From Streptomyces caelestis (lineage in GTDB: Bacteria; Actinomycetota; Actinomycetes; Streptomycetales; Streptomycetaceae), in assembly GCF_014205255.1 (NCBI RefSeq), contig NZ_JACHNE010000001.1, positions 6,014,001 to 6,078,000 of the forward strand: a stretch of 64,000 nt of DNA. The letters run 5' to 3'. Positions 18,847-27,779 of this stretch are shown here, piece after piece. The notes under the pieces were generated by a model. The model saw only the letters and a list, made by a program, of their open reading frames with translations. It made no database searches and was not told where the DNA came from. Position 1 is the first letter of the stretch. Each line of letters starts with the position of its first letter. The translations under genes were made by a program, and so were the position numbers.

Positions 18847-19483
18847 CGACGCCGCGATCACCCTGCTCATCGTCGACGACCACCCCGTCGTACGGGACGG
18901 CCTGCGCGGCATGTTCGAGTCCGCCCCGGGTTTCACGGTCCTGGCGGAGGCGTCGAACGGCGTCGAGGCGGTCTCGCTCGCCGGCGGCCTGGACCCGGAC
19001 GTGATCCTGATGGACCTGCGCATGCCCGGCGGCGGGGGAGTGGACGCCATCCGCGAACTGACCCGCACCGCCGCCCGCGCCAAGGTCCTCGTCCTCACCA
19101 CCTACGACACCGACTCCGACACCCTCCCCGCGATCGAGGCGGGCGCCACCGGCTACCTGCTCAAGGACGCGCCCCGCGAGGAGTTGTTCACCGCCGTACG
19201 GGCGGCGGCGCAGGGCCGTACGGTCCTCTCCCCGGCCGTGGCCTCCCGCCTGGTCAGCGCGGTCCGTGCTCCCAGGTCTCCCGGCAACGAGCCGCTCTCC
19301 GCGCGCGAACGCGAGGTGCTGGCCCTGGTCGCCAAGGGCACGTCCAACCGCGAGATCGCCCGCGAGCTGTTCATCAGCGAGGCGACCGTGAAGACCCACC
19401 TCACCCACCTCTACGCCAAGCTCGGGGTCAAGGACCGCGCGGCGGCGGTGGCGGCGGCGTACGACCGGGGGATCCTCGGCTAG
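18839..19483 (+). CDS. LuxR/NarL family response regulator
   Basis: This is a 214-aa regulator. The receiver domain (8-125) begins LLIVDDHPVVRDGL, has phospho-acceptor D59 in ILMDLRMPG, a switch Thr in VLVLTTYDTD, and Lys in GYLLKDAPREEL. The output domain is a LuxR helix-turn-helix, LSAREREVLALVAKGTSNRE followed by ISEATVKTHLTHLYAKLGV. It is translated from a start inside the kinase gene. Targets are not evident, but the cotranscribed exporter is the natural candidate. It is convergent with glgX. Confidence 0.94.
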   Translation: MTDDAAITLLIVDDHPVVRDGLRGMFESAPGFTVLAEASNGVEAVSLAGGLDPDVILMDLRMPGGGGVDAIRELTRTAARAKVLVLTTYDTDSDTLPAIEAGATGYLLKDAPREELFTAVRAAAQGRTVLSPAVASRLVSAVRAPRSPGNEPLSAREREVLALVAKGTSNREIARELFISEATVKTHLTHLYAKLGVKDRAAAVAAAYDRGILG

Positions 19484-19536
19484 GGGGCTTCTGATGGATC
19501 TCCGCGGCGTGCGGACCCGCCCGGCGAAACGATGCC

Positions 19537-21789
19537 TCAGCCCGCCACGCGCAGCAGCAGCACCGCCCGCGCCGGCATCGTGATCTCCGTCCCCGCCCGG
19601 TGCTCCACCCCCGGCGCCTCCCCTTGCTCCTCCAGGCTCGTGTCGACGACCACCTCGTAGCGCTCCGCCCAGGGCGGCCCCGGCAGCACGAAGCTCACCG
19701 GCCCCTCGCCCGCGTGCAGGACGGCGAGGAAGCTGTCGTCGAGGATCTGGTCGCCGCGCTCGTCCCGGCCGGGGATGTCGCGGCCGGAGAGGTACATGCC
19801 CAGCGTGGCGGCGGGCGCGTACCAGTCCTGCTCCGTCATCTCGGTGCCCCGGGACGTGAACCAGGCCAGGTCGCGCAGGCCGTCCGCGGTCTGGGCCCGG
19901 CCCGAGAAGAACGCCCGGCGCCGGAGCACCGGGTGCCGGTGGCGCAGGTCGATCAGGCGGGAGGTCAGCTCGAACAGCGCCTTCCAGCCCGGGTCCTGAA
20001 GCAGCCCCCAGTCCACCCAGCTGATCTCGTTGTCCTGGCAGTACGCGTTGTTGTTGCCGCCCTGTGTGCGGCCCAGCTCGTCGCCCGCGACCAGCATCGG
20101 CACACCCGTGGACAGCAGCAGCGTCGTCAGCAGGTTCCTGAGCTGCCGCCGCCTGAGCGCCCGTACGCCCTCGTCGTCCGTCTCGCCCTCGGCGCCGGCG
20201 TTCCAGGCCCGGTTGTCGTCCGTGCCGTCGCGGTTGCCCTCGCCGTTGGCCTCGTTGTGCTTGCGCTCGTAACTCACCAGGTCGCGCAGGGTGAAACCGT
20301 CGTGCGCGGTGATGAAGTTGACGGACGCGTACGGCCTGCGGCCGCCCCAGGCGTACAGGTCGCTGGAGCCCGACAGGCGGTAGCCCATCTCCCGCACGTC
20401 CGGCAGCGCGTGCCGCCAGAAGTCCCGTACGGCGTTGCGGTACCGGTCGTTCCACTCCGTCCACAGCGGCGGGAAGGCGCCCACCTGGTAGCCGCCCGAC
20501 CCCACGTCCCACGGCTCGGCGATCAGCTTCACCCGCCGCAGCACCGGGTCCTGGGCGATGACGGCCAGGAACGGGGAGAGCATGTCGACGTCGTGCATGG
20601 AGCGGGCCAGCGCGGCGGCGAGGTCGAAGCGGAAGCCGTCCACGCCCATCTCGGTCACCCAGTAGCGCAGCGAGTCCGTTATCAGGCGCAGGACGTGCGG
20701 CTGGACGACGTGCAGGGTGTTGCCGCAGCCGGTGTAGTCGGCGTAGCGGCGGGGGTCGTCCTGGAGGCGGTAGTAGCCGCGGTTGTCTATGCCCTTCAGG
20801 GACAGGGTCGGCCCGAGCTCGCCCGCCTCCGCCGTGTGGTTGTAGACCACGTCGAGGATGACCTCGATCCCGGCCGCGTGCAGGGCGCGCACCATGCGCT
20901 TGAACTCGCCGACCTGCCGGCCCCTCGTCCCGGAGGCCGCGTAGGCCGCGTGCGGGGCGAAGTAGCCGATGGAGTTGTAGCCCCAGTAGTTCCTCAGGCC
21001 TCTGCGCAGCAGATGGTCCTCGTGCGCGAACTGGTGCACCGGCAGCAGCTCCACCGCCGTCACGCCCAGCTTCACCAGGTGCTCGATCGCCGCCGGGTGC
21101 GCGAGGCCGGCGTAGGTGCCGCGCAGCTCCTCGGGGATGCCCGGGTGCAGCCGGGTGAAGCCCTTGACGTGCAGCTCGTAGATCACCGAGTCCGCCCAGG
21201 GCGTCTTCGGGCGGCGGTCGTCGGCCCAGTCGTCGTCATCGTGGACGACGACGCCCTTGGGCACGTACGGCGCCGAGTCCCGGTCGTCGCGCACGGTGTC
21301 GGCGACGTGCTGCTGCGGCCAGTCGCGTACGTGCCCGTACACCTCCGGCGGCAGGGTGAAGTCTCCGTCCACGGCACGGGCGTACGGGTCGAGCAGCAGC
21401 TTCGCCGGGTTCCAGCGGGCGCCGGTCCACGGGTCCCAGCGGCCGTGCACCCGGTAGCCGTAGCGCTGCCCGGGCAGCACGCCCGGGACGAAGCCGTGCC
21501 AGATCTCGTGGGTCAGTTCGGCGAGCCGGACCCGCGACTGGTTGCCCGCCTCGTCGAACAGGCACAGCTCGACCCCTTCGGCCCCGCCCGCCCACAGGGC
21601 GAAGTTGGTCCCCGCCACCCCGTCCGGGCCGACCCGGAACCGGGCACCCAGCGGGGTCGGCGCGCCCGGCCGGGCGGGCACCGTGGGCGGCGGCGCGGCC
21701 CGCCGTGCGCCGTTCACGGCGGCGGCCTGGCGCCCCTTCTCGGTGGCCTGATGACCGGCCACCGCCTCCTGCTCGGCTGCGCTGGACAC
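19537..21789 (-). CDS. glgX: Glycogen debranching enzyme GlgX (isoamylase type)
   Basis: This 750-aa GH13_11 enzyme hydrolyses alpha-1,6 branches. The GTG start has GGAGG seven bases upstream; the longer upstream reading is low complexity. A variable N-terminus leads into the CBM48 domain (TPLGARFRVGPDGVAGTNFA). Catalytic residues are nucleophile D389 in DGFRFDLA, acid/base E425 in LIAEPWDVG and D497 in ITAHDGF. It complements glgP and glgE elsewhere in the window by removing branches that phosphorylase cannot pass. The reading frame is complete. Confidence 0.94.
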   Translation of the reverse strand: MSSAAEQEAVAGHQATEKGRQAAAVNGARRAAPPPTVPARPGAPTPLGARFRVGPDGVAGTNFALWAGGAEGVELCLFDEAGNQSRVRLAELTHEIWHGFVPGVLPGQRYGYRVHGRWDPWTGARWNPAKLLLDPYARAVDGDFTLPPEVYGHVRDWPQQHVADTVRDDRDSAPYVPKGVVVHDDDDWADDRRPKTPWADSVIYELHVKGFTRLHPGIPEELRGTYAGLAHPAAIEHLVKLGVTAVELLPVHQFAHEDHLLRRGLRNYWGYNSIGYFAPHAAYAASGTRGRQVGEFKRMVRALHAAGIEVILDVVYNHTAEAGELGPTLSLKGIDNRGYYRLQDDPRRYADYTGCGNTLHVVQPHVLRLITDSLRYWVTEMGVDGFRFDLAAALARSMHDVDMLSPFLAVIAQDPVLRRVKLIAEPWDVGSGGYQVGAFPPLWTEWNDRYRNAVRDFWRHALPDVREMGYRLSGSSDLYAWGGRRPYASVNFITAHDGFTLRDLVSYERKHNEANGEGNRDGTDDNRAWNAGAEGETDDEGVRALRRRQLRNLLTTLLLSTGVPMLVAGDELGRTQGGNNNAYCQDNEISWVDWGLLQDPGWKALFELTSRLIDLRHRHPVLRRRAFFSGRAQTADGLRDLAWFTSRGTEMTEQDWYAPAATLGMYLSGRDIPGRDERGDQILDDSFLAVLHAGEGPVSFVLPGPPWAERYEVVVDTSLEEQGEAPGVEHRAGTEITMPARAVLLLRVAG

Positions 21790-21977
21790 CTGTCCGCCTC
21801 CCGCGGCTCGTGGAACGACGGGGGACAGAAGGGTGCGGCCCTGTGCTGCGGTCCGGGTCGCGGCTCCCCTGCGCGTCGTCCTCCCCACTGTTCTGCCCAG
21901 AGCGTGGGTCGCACTCACGTTTCCCCGGGGGCGGGCATGGTCGTTTCCCGGGGACACGGCCGGTCGTTGGGCACCTC

Positions 21978-23222
21978 GTGAGGCACGTACAAGGGCGCGC
22001 GCGGCGCGCGAGGGCCGCGCTGGCCGCCGTAGTGACATGGGCAGGGCTCCTGACCGGGGCCACCGGCTGTACCTCGGACGACGCGGGCGGGATCGCCGGG
22101 GCGTTCGGCGTGCCCCCGGCGCCCGAGGACGTCATCCGGGTCTCGCCCGCCGACGGCAGCCGGGGTGTGCGCCCCGGGCAGAAGCTGCGGGTGCGTGTGC
22201 CCGACGGCAGGCTGGAGTCGGTGAAGGTGGTCCGGTCGCAGGACGCGCAGGAGTCCCCGGTGCCCGGGCAGCTCTCCGCCGACGGACTGACCTGGGAACC
22301 CGACGACGAGCGGCTCGCGCTGGCCGCCAGGTACACGGTCGACGCGGTGGCCGTGGACGGCGACGGACGCCGCTCCGCACGGCACACCGCCTTCACGACG
22401 TACGTCCCGGAGGAACGCTTCATCGGCTACGTCAGCCCGGAGAACCGGGCCACGGTCGGCACCGGCATGATCGTCTCACTGGAGTTCAACCGGAAGATCG
22501 CCAACCGCGCCGCCGTCGAACGCGCGGTGCGGGTCACCGCCCGCCCGGCCGTCGAGATCCGCCCCCATTGGTTCGGCCGGACCCGCCTCGACTTCCGCCC
22601 CGAGCACTACTGGAAACCCGGCACCCGGGTCACCGTCGCCCTGCGCCTGCGGGACGTCGAGGGAGCGCGAGGGGTCTACGGCCTCCAGCACAAGACGTTC
22701 TCCTTCACCGTCGGCCGCAGCCAGGTCTCCGTGGTCGACGCCGCCCGGCACACCATGGAGGTGCGGCGCGACGGCGAGCCGCTCGCCACCGTGCCGATCA
22801 CGGCCGGCGCCCCCAAGACCGCCACGTACAACGGCAAGATGGTGGTGACCGAGATGCTCGACGTCACCCGGATGAACGGCGCCACGGTCGGCTTCAAGAA
22901 GCGCGACGGCAAGGGCGAGTACGACATCCCGGACGTCCCGCACGCCATGCGCCTGACCGACTCCGGCACCTTCCTGCACGGCAACTACTGGGCGCACCAC
23001 TCCGTCTTCGGGCGTACCAACGTCAGCCACGGCTGCGTCGGACTGCGGGACGTGAAGGGCGGCGGCTCGGACACCCCGGCCGGCTGGTTCTTCGACCGCA
23101 GCCTCGTCGGGGACGTCGTCGAGGTCGTCCACAGCAATGACAAAAAGGTCGCTCCCGACAACGGGCTCGGAGGCTGGAATATGGGATGGAACGCGTGGAA
23201 GACGGGCAGCGCGGTGAAGTAG
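21978..23222 (+). CDS. Lipoprotein L,D-transpeptidase with N-terminal Ig-like domains
   Basis: This is a 414-aa lipoprotein. A signal peptide ends at the lipobox-like LLTGATGC (Cys31). Two Ig-like domains follow (about 50-240, with ISPADGSRGV-like and FIGYVSPENRATVGTGM segments). A YkuD catalytic domain ends the protein, with HGNYW and active-site Cys353 in NVSHGCVGLRD. Such enzymes form 3-3 peptidoglycan cross-links or attach proteins outside the membrane. The GTG at 21978 gives a normal lipoprotein leader, although its RBS is weak. The next gene is a tandem paralogue with the same layout. Confidence 0.93.
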   Translation: MRHVQGRARRARAALAAVVTWAGLLTGATGCTSDDAGGIAGAFGVPPAPEDVIRVSPADGSRGVRPGQKLRVRVPDGRLESVKVVRSQDAQESPVPGQLSADGLTWEPDDERLALAARYTVDAVAVDGDGRRSARHTAFTTYVPEERFIGYVSPENRATVGTGMIVSLEFNRKIANRAAVERAVRVTARPAVEIRPHWFGRTRLDFRPEHYWKPGTRVTVALRLRDVEGARGVYGLQHKTFSFTVGRSQVSVVDAARHTMEVRRDGEPLATVPITAGAPKTATYNGKMVVTEMLDVTRMNGATVGFKKRDGKGEYDIPDVPHAMRLTDSGTFLHGNYWAHHSVFGRTNVSHGCVGLRDVKGGGSDTPAGWFFDRSLVGDVVEVVHSNDKKVAPDNGLGGWNMGWNAWKTGSAVK

Positions 23223-23381
23223 CGCGACACGGGGGCGCGTTGCATCGACTGTCCGTCGAAGCTGGGACTGAACAGTGACAATCGCAGGCCACCGGGGTGC
23301 GGCGCCTTGTGGTTAATATTCGCCGGTGCGCGGGGGACGCGCAGGGGTGGGCCTGGCCAGGTCCGGGGAGGGGAGAACAAC

Positions 23382-24614
23382 TTGAACGGGCGACCGATAT
23401 CGGGGGCGTCGGTTGGCGGCAGGCACGGACTGCTCGCGCTGATACTGGGGGTGCTGCTGCTCGCCGTCACGGCGTGCGGCGGCGGGGGGACCGGCTCCGG
23501 TTCCGGCGCGGGCGCCGGCGAGGGCAAGGGCGCGGACGCCGCGCAGAGCAAGCAGTCCGAGGCCGTCGTCGGCATCACCCCCAAGGACGGCGCCAAGTCC
23601 GTCGACACCAGCGGGGCGCTGAAGGTGACCGCCGCCAAGGGCAAGCTGACCGAGGTCGTGGTCAAGGACGCCAAGGGCAAGAAGGTCGACGGCGAGATAT
23701 CCGGCGACGGCGCCACCTGGACGCCGTCCACCCATCTGGCCGCCGCCACCAAGTACACGGTCCACGCGGTCGCCAAGGACTCCGAGGGCCGCACGGCAGC
23801 CGAGGACGCGGGCTTCACGACCCTGACGCCGAAGAACACCTTCATCGGCACCTTCACCCCTGAAGACGGCTCCAAGGTCGGCGTCGGCATGCCGTTCTCC
23901 ATCCGCTTCAGCCGGGGCATCACCAACCCGGACGACGTCGAGAAGGCCATCCGCATCAAGACGGAACCGGCCGTGGACGTCGAAGGCCACTGGTTCGGCA
24001 ACGACCGGCTCGACTTCCGCCCCGAGAAGTACTGGAAGCCCGGCACCAAGGTGACCGTCGACCTCGGCCTCGACGGCGTCGAAGGCCGCCCCGGCGTCTA
24101 CGGCGAGCAGGACAAGAAGGTCGAGTTCACCATCGGCCGCCACCAGGTCTCCGTCGTCGACGCCAAGAAGCTCACGATGAAGGTCATGCGCGACGGCAAG
24201 GTCATCAAGACCATCCCGGTCACCACCGGCAAGCCCGGCATGGAGACCTGGAACGGCCAGATGGTCGTCAGCGAGATGCTCCCGGTGACCCGGATGAACG
24301 GCGAGACGGTCGGCTACGGCGGCGAGTACGACATCAAGGACGTCCCGCACGCCATCCGCCTGACCACCTCCGGCACCTTCCTGCACGGCAACTACTGGGC
24401 GGGCGGAGCCTTCGGCAACCACAACGCCAGCCATGGCTGCATCGGCCTGCGCGACGTGCGCGGCGGCTGGGACAAGAAGGTGCCGGCCGCGTGGTTCTTC
24501 AACCACTCGATGGTCGGCGACGTGGTGATCGTCAAGAACTCCGAGGACCGCATCGTCGACCCGGACAACGGGCTCAACGGCTGGAACATGGCGTGGGAGA
24601 AGTGGAAGCAGTAG
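23382..24614 (+). CDS. Lipoprotein L,D-transpeptidase, tandem paralogue
   Basis: This is a 410-aa lipoprotein read from TTG with GGGAG six bases upstream. The signal peptide has lipobox LLAVTAC, followed by a Gly/Ser/Lys-rich linker. Ig-like domains follow and then a YkuD domain with HGNYW and Cys353 in NASHGCIGLRD, at the same residue number as in the upstream paralogue. The AT-rich patch TTAATATT about 65 bp before the start may be part of its own promoter. The two paralogues differ mainly in the linker, which may set distance from the membrane to peptidoglycan. Confidence 0.94.
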   Translation: MNGRPISGASVGGRHGLLALILGVLLLAVTACGGGGTGSGSGAGAGEGKGADAAQSKQSEAVVGITPKDGAKSVDTSGALKVTAAKGKLTEVVVKDAKGKKVDGEISGDGATWTPSTHLAAATKYTVHAVAKDSEGRTAAEDAGFTTLTPKNTFIGTFTPEDGSKVGVGMPFSIRFSRGITNPDDVEKAIRIKTEPAVDVEGHWFGNDRLDFRPEKYWKPGTKVTVDLGLDGVEGRPGVYGEQDKKVEFTIGRHQVSVVDAKKLTMKVMRDGKVIKTIPVTTGKPGMETWNGQMVVSEMLPVTRMNGETVGYGGEYDIKDVPHAIRLTTSGTFLHGNYWAGGAFGNHNASHGCIGLRDVRGGWDKKVPAAWFFNHSMVGDVVIVKNSEDRIVDPDNGLNGWNMAWEKWKQ

Positions 24615-24631
24615 CTCTCCGCCGCTGACAA

Positions 24632-24667
24632 GAGGGCCCCGGTGTGACGGACCGCACCGGGGTCCTC
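24632..24667 (+). terminator. Hairpin after the second L,D-transpeptidase
   Basis: Arms 24632-24644 and 24655-24667 pair over 13 positions with a single G-U pair and a 10-nt loop. The hairpin starts 18 nt after the stop codon and precedes the enoyl-CoA hydratase start by 29 nt. Confidence 0.8.
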
Positions 24668-24695
24668 GTCGTTAGTGGGCCTTAACCTGCTGCCC

Positions 24696-25463
24696 ATGAC
24701 CGTCTCTCTCGAAGTCGCTGAAGGCGTCGGCACGCTCCGTCTCGACCGCCCGCCCATGAACGCGCTGGACATCGCCACGCAGGACCGGCTGAAGGAACTC
24801 GCCGAGGAGGCCACGCGCCGCGAGGACGTGCGGGCCGTGGTGGTCTACGGCGGCGAGAAGGTGTTCGCGGCCGGCGCGGACATCAAGGAGATGCAGGCGA
24901 TGGACCACACCGCGATGGTCCTGCGCGCCCGCGCCCTCCAGGACTCGTTCACGGCGGTGGCCCGGATCCCCAAGCCGGTCGTCGCGGCCGTGACCGGCTA
25001 CGCGCTCGGCGGCGGCTGCGAACTCGCGCTGTGCGCGGACTACCGCATCGCCGCAGAGAACGCCAAGCTCGGCCAGCCGGAGATCCTGCTCGGCCTGATC
25101 CCCGGCGCGGGCGGCACCCAGCGCCTGGCCCGCCTGGTCGGCCCCTCCAAGGCCAAGGACCTGATCTTCACCGGCCGGATGGTGAAGGCCGACGAGGCGA
25201 AGGAGATCGGCCTGGTGGACCGGGTCGTACCCGCCGAAGAGGTGTACACGCAGGCGCACGCCTGGGCCGCGAAACTGGCGCAGGGCCCGGCCCTCGCGCT
25301 GCGCGCCGCGAAGGAGTCGATCGACACGGGCCTGGAGACGGACCTCGACACGGGCCTGGCGATCGAACGGAACTGGTTCGCAGGCCTGTTCGCCACCGAG
25401 GACCGCGAGCGCGGTATGCGCAGCTTCGTGGAGGAGGGGCCGGGCAAGGCGAAGTTCCTCTGA
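24696..25463 (+). CDS. Enoyl-CoA hydratase/isomerase family protein
   Basis: This is a 255-aa crotonase-fold protein. It shows the oxyanion-hole segments FAAGADIKEM and GYALGGGCELAL and the second catalytic region GQPEILLGLIPGAGGTQRL, with both usual acidic positions present. This predicts hydration of 2-enoyl-CoA in fatty-acid breakdown or a related CoA reaction; the exact substrate is unclear. The start MTVSLEVAEGVGTL lacks a strong RBS. The gene is single, between hairpins. Confidence 0.9.
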   Translation: MTVSLEVAEGVGTLRLDRPPMNALDIATQDRLKELAEEATRREDVRAVVVYGGEKVFAAGADIKEMQAMDHTAMVLRARALQDSFTAVARIPKPVVAAVTGYALGGGCELALCADYRIAAENAKLGQPEILLGLIPGAGGTQRLARLVGPSKAKDLIFTGRMVKADEAKEIGLVDRVVPAEEVYTQAHAWAAKLAQGPALALRAAKESIDTGLETDLDTGLAIERNWFAGLFATEDRERGMRSFVEEGPGKAKFL

Positions 25464-25524
25464 ACACCCCTCCGGGGGTTGGCCGTTGACGCGGTGCCTG
25501 TTCCGGATCCCTCGATGGGGCGGT

Positions 25525-25550
25525 TTATGGCTGCCTCAAGGCAGCCATAA
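25525..25550. other. Perfect 11-bp AT-containing hairpin with TCAA loop
   Basis: TTATGGCTGCC (25525-25535), loop TCAA, and GGCAGCCATAA (25540-25550) form an exact inverted repeat in the 273-bp gap between the hydratase and the ATPase gene. It is less GC-rich than its surroundings. A weak CCCC-TCC-GGGG hairpin just after the hydratase stop is the more likely terminator, so this could be an operator or a second terminator. Confidence 0.6.
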
Positions 25551-25736
25551 GCGTATCCGGTCGAGGAAACCTGTCGATTGCCGTGAAACGGGCCGTCGCC
25601 GCAGGTCAGCCGGGCTATGGCCGATATCGAAGCGCCACTGGCGTATGTCATCGGCCCGCCGGTCCGCACCCCGCTCCCGGGGGTGTATTCCCCGGGAACG
25701 GCCCCCAGGGGCGCTCCGGGCGGCCATGATGGGGGC

Positions 25737-26240
25737 ATGGCGGGGCTGGAGGGTATGGAACAGCCGCGGGGACACGCACAGGCGGCCGCGGCGCGCTGGT
25801 CGCCGACCGTCGAGGACGAACGCGCGCTGAAAGCGCTGGAGTTGTACGGCAACCCGACGGAGGCAGAGGTTCCACTGCCGTCCCGCCCCGAGTCCGCGGC
25901 CACCGCAAGACGGCTGACCCAGGTCGTCGTCCTGCGCCAGTGGGGACTCACCCCCAAGACCACCGAGGACGCGGTCTTACTCGTCTCCGAGCTGGTGGGC
26001 AACGCCGTACGCCACACCGGCGCCCGGGTCTTCGGGCTGCGTCTGCACCGGCGCCGCGGCTGGATCCGCGTCGAGGTCCGTGACCCGTCCCGGGGACTGC
26101 CCTGTCTGATGCCGGTCCAGGCGATGGACATCAGCGGCCGGGGCCTGTTCCTCGTCGACAAGCTGGCCGACCGCTGGGGGGTCGATCTGCTGCCCCGCGG
26201 GAAGACCACGTGGTTCGAGATGCGGGTGGCCGACCGCTGA
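25737..26240 (+). CDS. Anti-sigma-factor-like HATPase (RsbW/SpoIIAB-type) regulator
   Basis: This is a protein of about 167 aa with a single-domain GHKL ATPase. The N-box is LLVSELVGNAVRHTG, the G1 box is VEVRDPSRGLP and the G2 box is GRGLFLVDKLADRWGV. The segment LPSRPESAATARRLT is typical of the large Streptomyces family of stand-alone ATPases related to anti-sigma kinases. It may phosphorylate an anti-anti-sigma factor or bind a sigma factor; no partner gene is adjacent. The ATG at 25737 has GGGGG upstream. An in-frame ATG at 25617 would add 40 Pro/Gly-rich residues. Confidence 0.85.
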   Translation: MAGLEGMEQPRGHAQAAAARWSPTVEDERALKALELYGNPTEAEVPLPSRPESAATARRLTQVVVLRQWGLTPKTTEDAVLLVSELVGNAVRHTGARVFGLRLHRRRGWIRVEVRDPSRGLPCLMPVQAMDISGRGLFLVDKLADRWGVDLLPRGKTTWFEMRVADR

Positions 26241-26347
26241 GGCCGCCACCGGCGGCCGGGCTCGACGAGGGGTGTGACCTGCGGCTCGCCTGGCCGCCGA
26301 TCGGGCGAATCATCGTTTTCCCCGTGAAACGGCCCTTAAATGGTGCA

Positions 26348-27526
26348 ATGCACCGCCACCTTGTCAGAAGCGCCCTCGTCGTGGGCGCCGCCCTCGCCGT
26401 CCTCGCCGCCTGCGGCACCCAGGGCGGGGAACGGGCCTCCGAGGCACGCGGCACCAAGGCCGCCGTGCCCGCGCCGCCCGAGAAGAAGCCCATCAAGGGG
26501 CTGCCCGGCATGCCGCCCGTCCTCGACCCGGAGGACGTGTACGCGGCCGACCGCCCGAACAAACTGTCGCCCGTGGTCAAGGACTTCCCGTCCCGGGTCT
26601 ACGTCCCCAACACCGAGTCCGACACCGTCTCCGTCATCGACCCGAAGACGTACGAGATCATCGAGACGATCCCCGTGGGCCGGCAGCCTCAGCACGTCGT
26701 CCCCTCCTGGGACCTGAAGACGCTGTGGGTCAACAACAACCGCGGCCACACCCTCACCCCGATCGACCCGAAGACCGGCAAGGCGGGCAAGGAGGTCGAG
26801 GTCCACGACCCGTACAACCTCTACTTCACACCGCACGGCAAGTACGCCGTCGTCATGGCCTCCCTCGACCGCGAACTGGTCTTCCGCGACCCGCACACCA
26901 TGGAGATCAAGAAGACGGTCCCGGTCTCCTGCTACGGCGTCAACCACGCCGACTTCTCCCTCGACGGCCGCTACTTCATCGTCTCCTGCGAGTTCAGCGG
27001 CGAACTGCTCAAGGTCGACACCGAGAAGATGAAGGTCGTCGGGCAGCAGCGGCTGCCGTTCGACGGCGCCATGCCGCAGGACGTGAAGGTCTCACCCGAC
27101 GGCAAGAGGTTCTACATCGCCGACATGATGGCCCACGGCATGTGGGTCCTGGACGGCGACAAGTTCACCGAGCCCACCCTGCTGCCCACCGGCAAGGGCT
27201 GCCACGGCCTGTACGTCAGCCGCGACTCCCGCGAGATGTACGTGTCCAACCGCGGCGAGGGCACGATCTCCGTCTTCGACTTCACGCGGGACAAGCTGAC
27301 CAAGAAGTGGCAGCTGCCCGACGGCGGCAGCCCCGACATGGGCGGGATCTCCGCCGACGGCAAGGTGCTGTGGCTGTCCGGCCGCTACGACGCCGAGGTG
27401 TACGCCATCGACACGCGCACTGGCACCCAGCTCGCCCGCATCCCCGTCGGCAGCGGCCCGCACGGCCTCGCGGTCTACCCGCAGCCCGGCCGCTACTCGC
27501 TCGGCCACACCGGCATCTTCCGGTGA
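26348..27526 (+). CDS. Secreted YncE-like beta-propeller lipoprotein
   Basis: This is a 392-aa lipoprotein with lipobox AVLAAC (MHRHLVRSALVV start). The rest is built of repeated blades of the form VYVPNTESDTVSVIDPKTYE, LWVNNNRGHTLTPIDPKTGK and EMYVSNRGEGTISVFDF. This is the YVTN-type seven-blade propeller seen in YncE and surface-layer proteins. It is expected outside the membrane as a binding scaffold; no catalytic residues are recognised. The RBS is weak, and a GTG eight codons earlier is an alternative start. No operon partner is evident. Confidence 0.88.
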   Translation: MHRHLVRSALVVGAALAVLAACGTQGGERASEARGTKAAVPAPPEKKPIKGLPGMPPVLDPEDVYAADRPNKLSPVVKDFPSRVYVPNTESDTVSVIDPKTYEIIETIPVGRQPQHVVPSWDLKTLWVNNNRGHTLTPIDPKTGKAGKEVEVHDPYNLYFTPHGKYAVVMASLDRELVFRDPHTMEIKKTVPVSCYGVNHADFSLDGRYFIVSCEFSGELLKVDTEKMKVVGQQRLPFDGAMPQDVKVSPDGKRFYIADMMAHGMWVLDGDKFTEPTLLPTGKGCHGLYVSRDSREMYVSNRGEGTISVFDFTRDKLTKKWQLPDGGSPDMGGISADGKVLWLSGRYDAEVYAIDTRTGTQLARIPVGSGPHGLAVYPQPGRYSLGHTGIFR

Positions 27527-27618
27527 CGCGATCTGCCGTCCGCCCAAGGGGAGTTGACACGCCCTGATCGGGTGAGGGTCCCCGGTGCGGCCCGGGCCGG
27601 GGGCCATCGTGCTCCCCC

Positions 27619-27779
27619 GTGATCACTTATAACGCGCGGCGGCGCGTCGCTGCCGCCGCCCTCTCCCTGGCGGCATCGCCCGCGAGTACATCGTCGGCGT
27701 CTGCCCGGTCGACCAGCAGACCAAGACCGAGATCATGAGCGAGTGCGAGAGCAACCCGCACGACCGGCCCTGGCACTGA
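27619..27779 (+). pseudogene. Frameshifted small secreted-protein gene
   Basis: A GTG-led reading gives MITYNARRRVAAAALSLAA, a normal signal-peptide beginning, and then runs out of sense. From about 27686 another frame reads REYIVGVCPVDQQTKTE, then IMSECESNPHDRPWH and a stop at 27779. That frame has no start codon after its preceding in-frame stop at 27630-27632. The two halves together look like one short exported protein disrupted by a frameshift or small deletion. The end overlaps the tail of the opposite-strand pseudogene. I do not recognise the family. Confidence 0.55.

Noticed and set aside
23314-23319. TAATAT as a -10 box for the second L,D-transpeptidase
   Set aside because: It is a good -10 by sequence, but no -35 is visible at 16-19 nt, so it was only noted in the gene entry.
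25617-25736. Longer start for the anti-sigma-like ATPase
   Set aside because: The extra 40 residues are Pro/Gly-rich and without a clear RBS; the inner ATG has GGGGG ahead of it.
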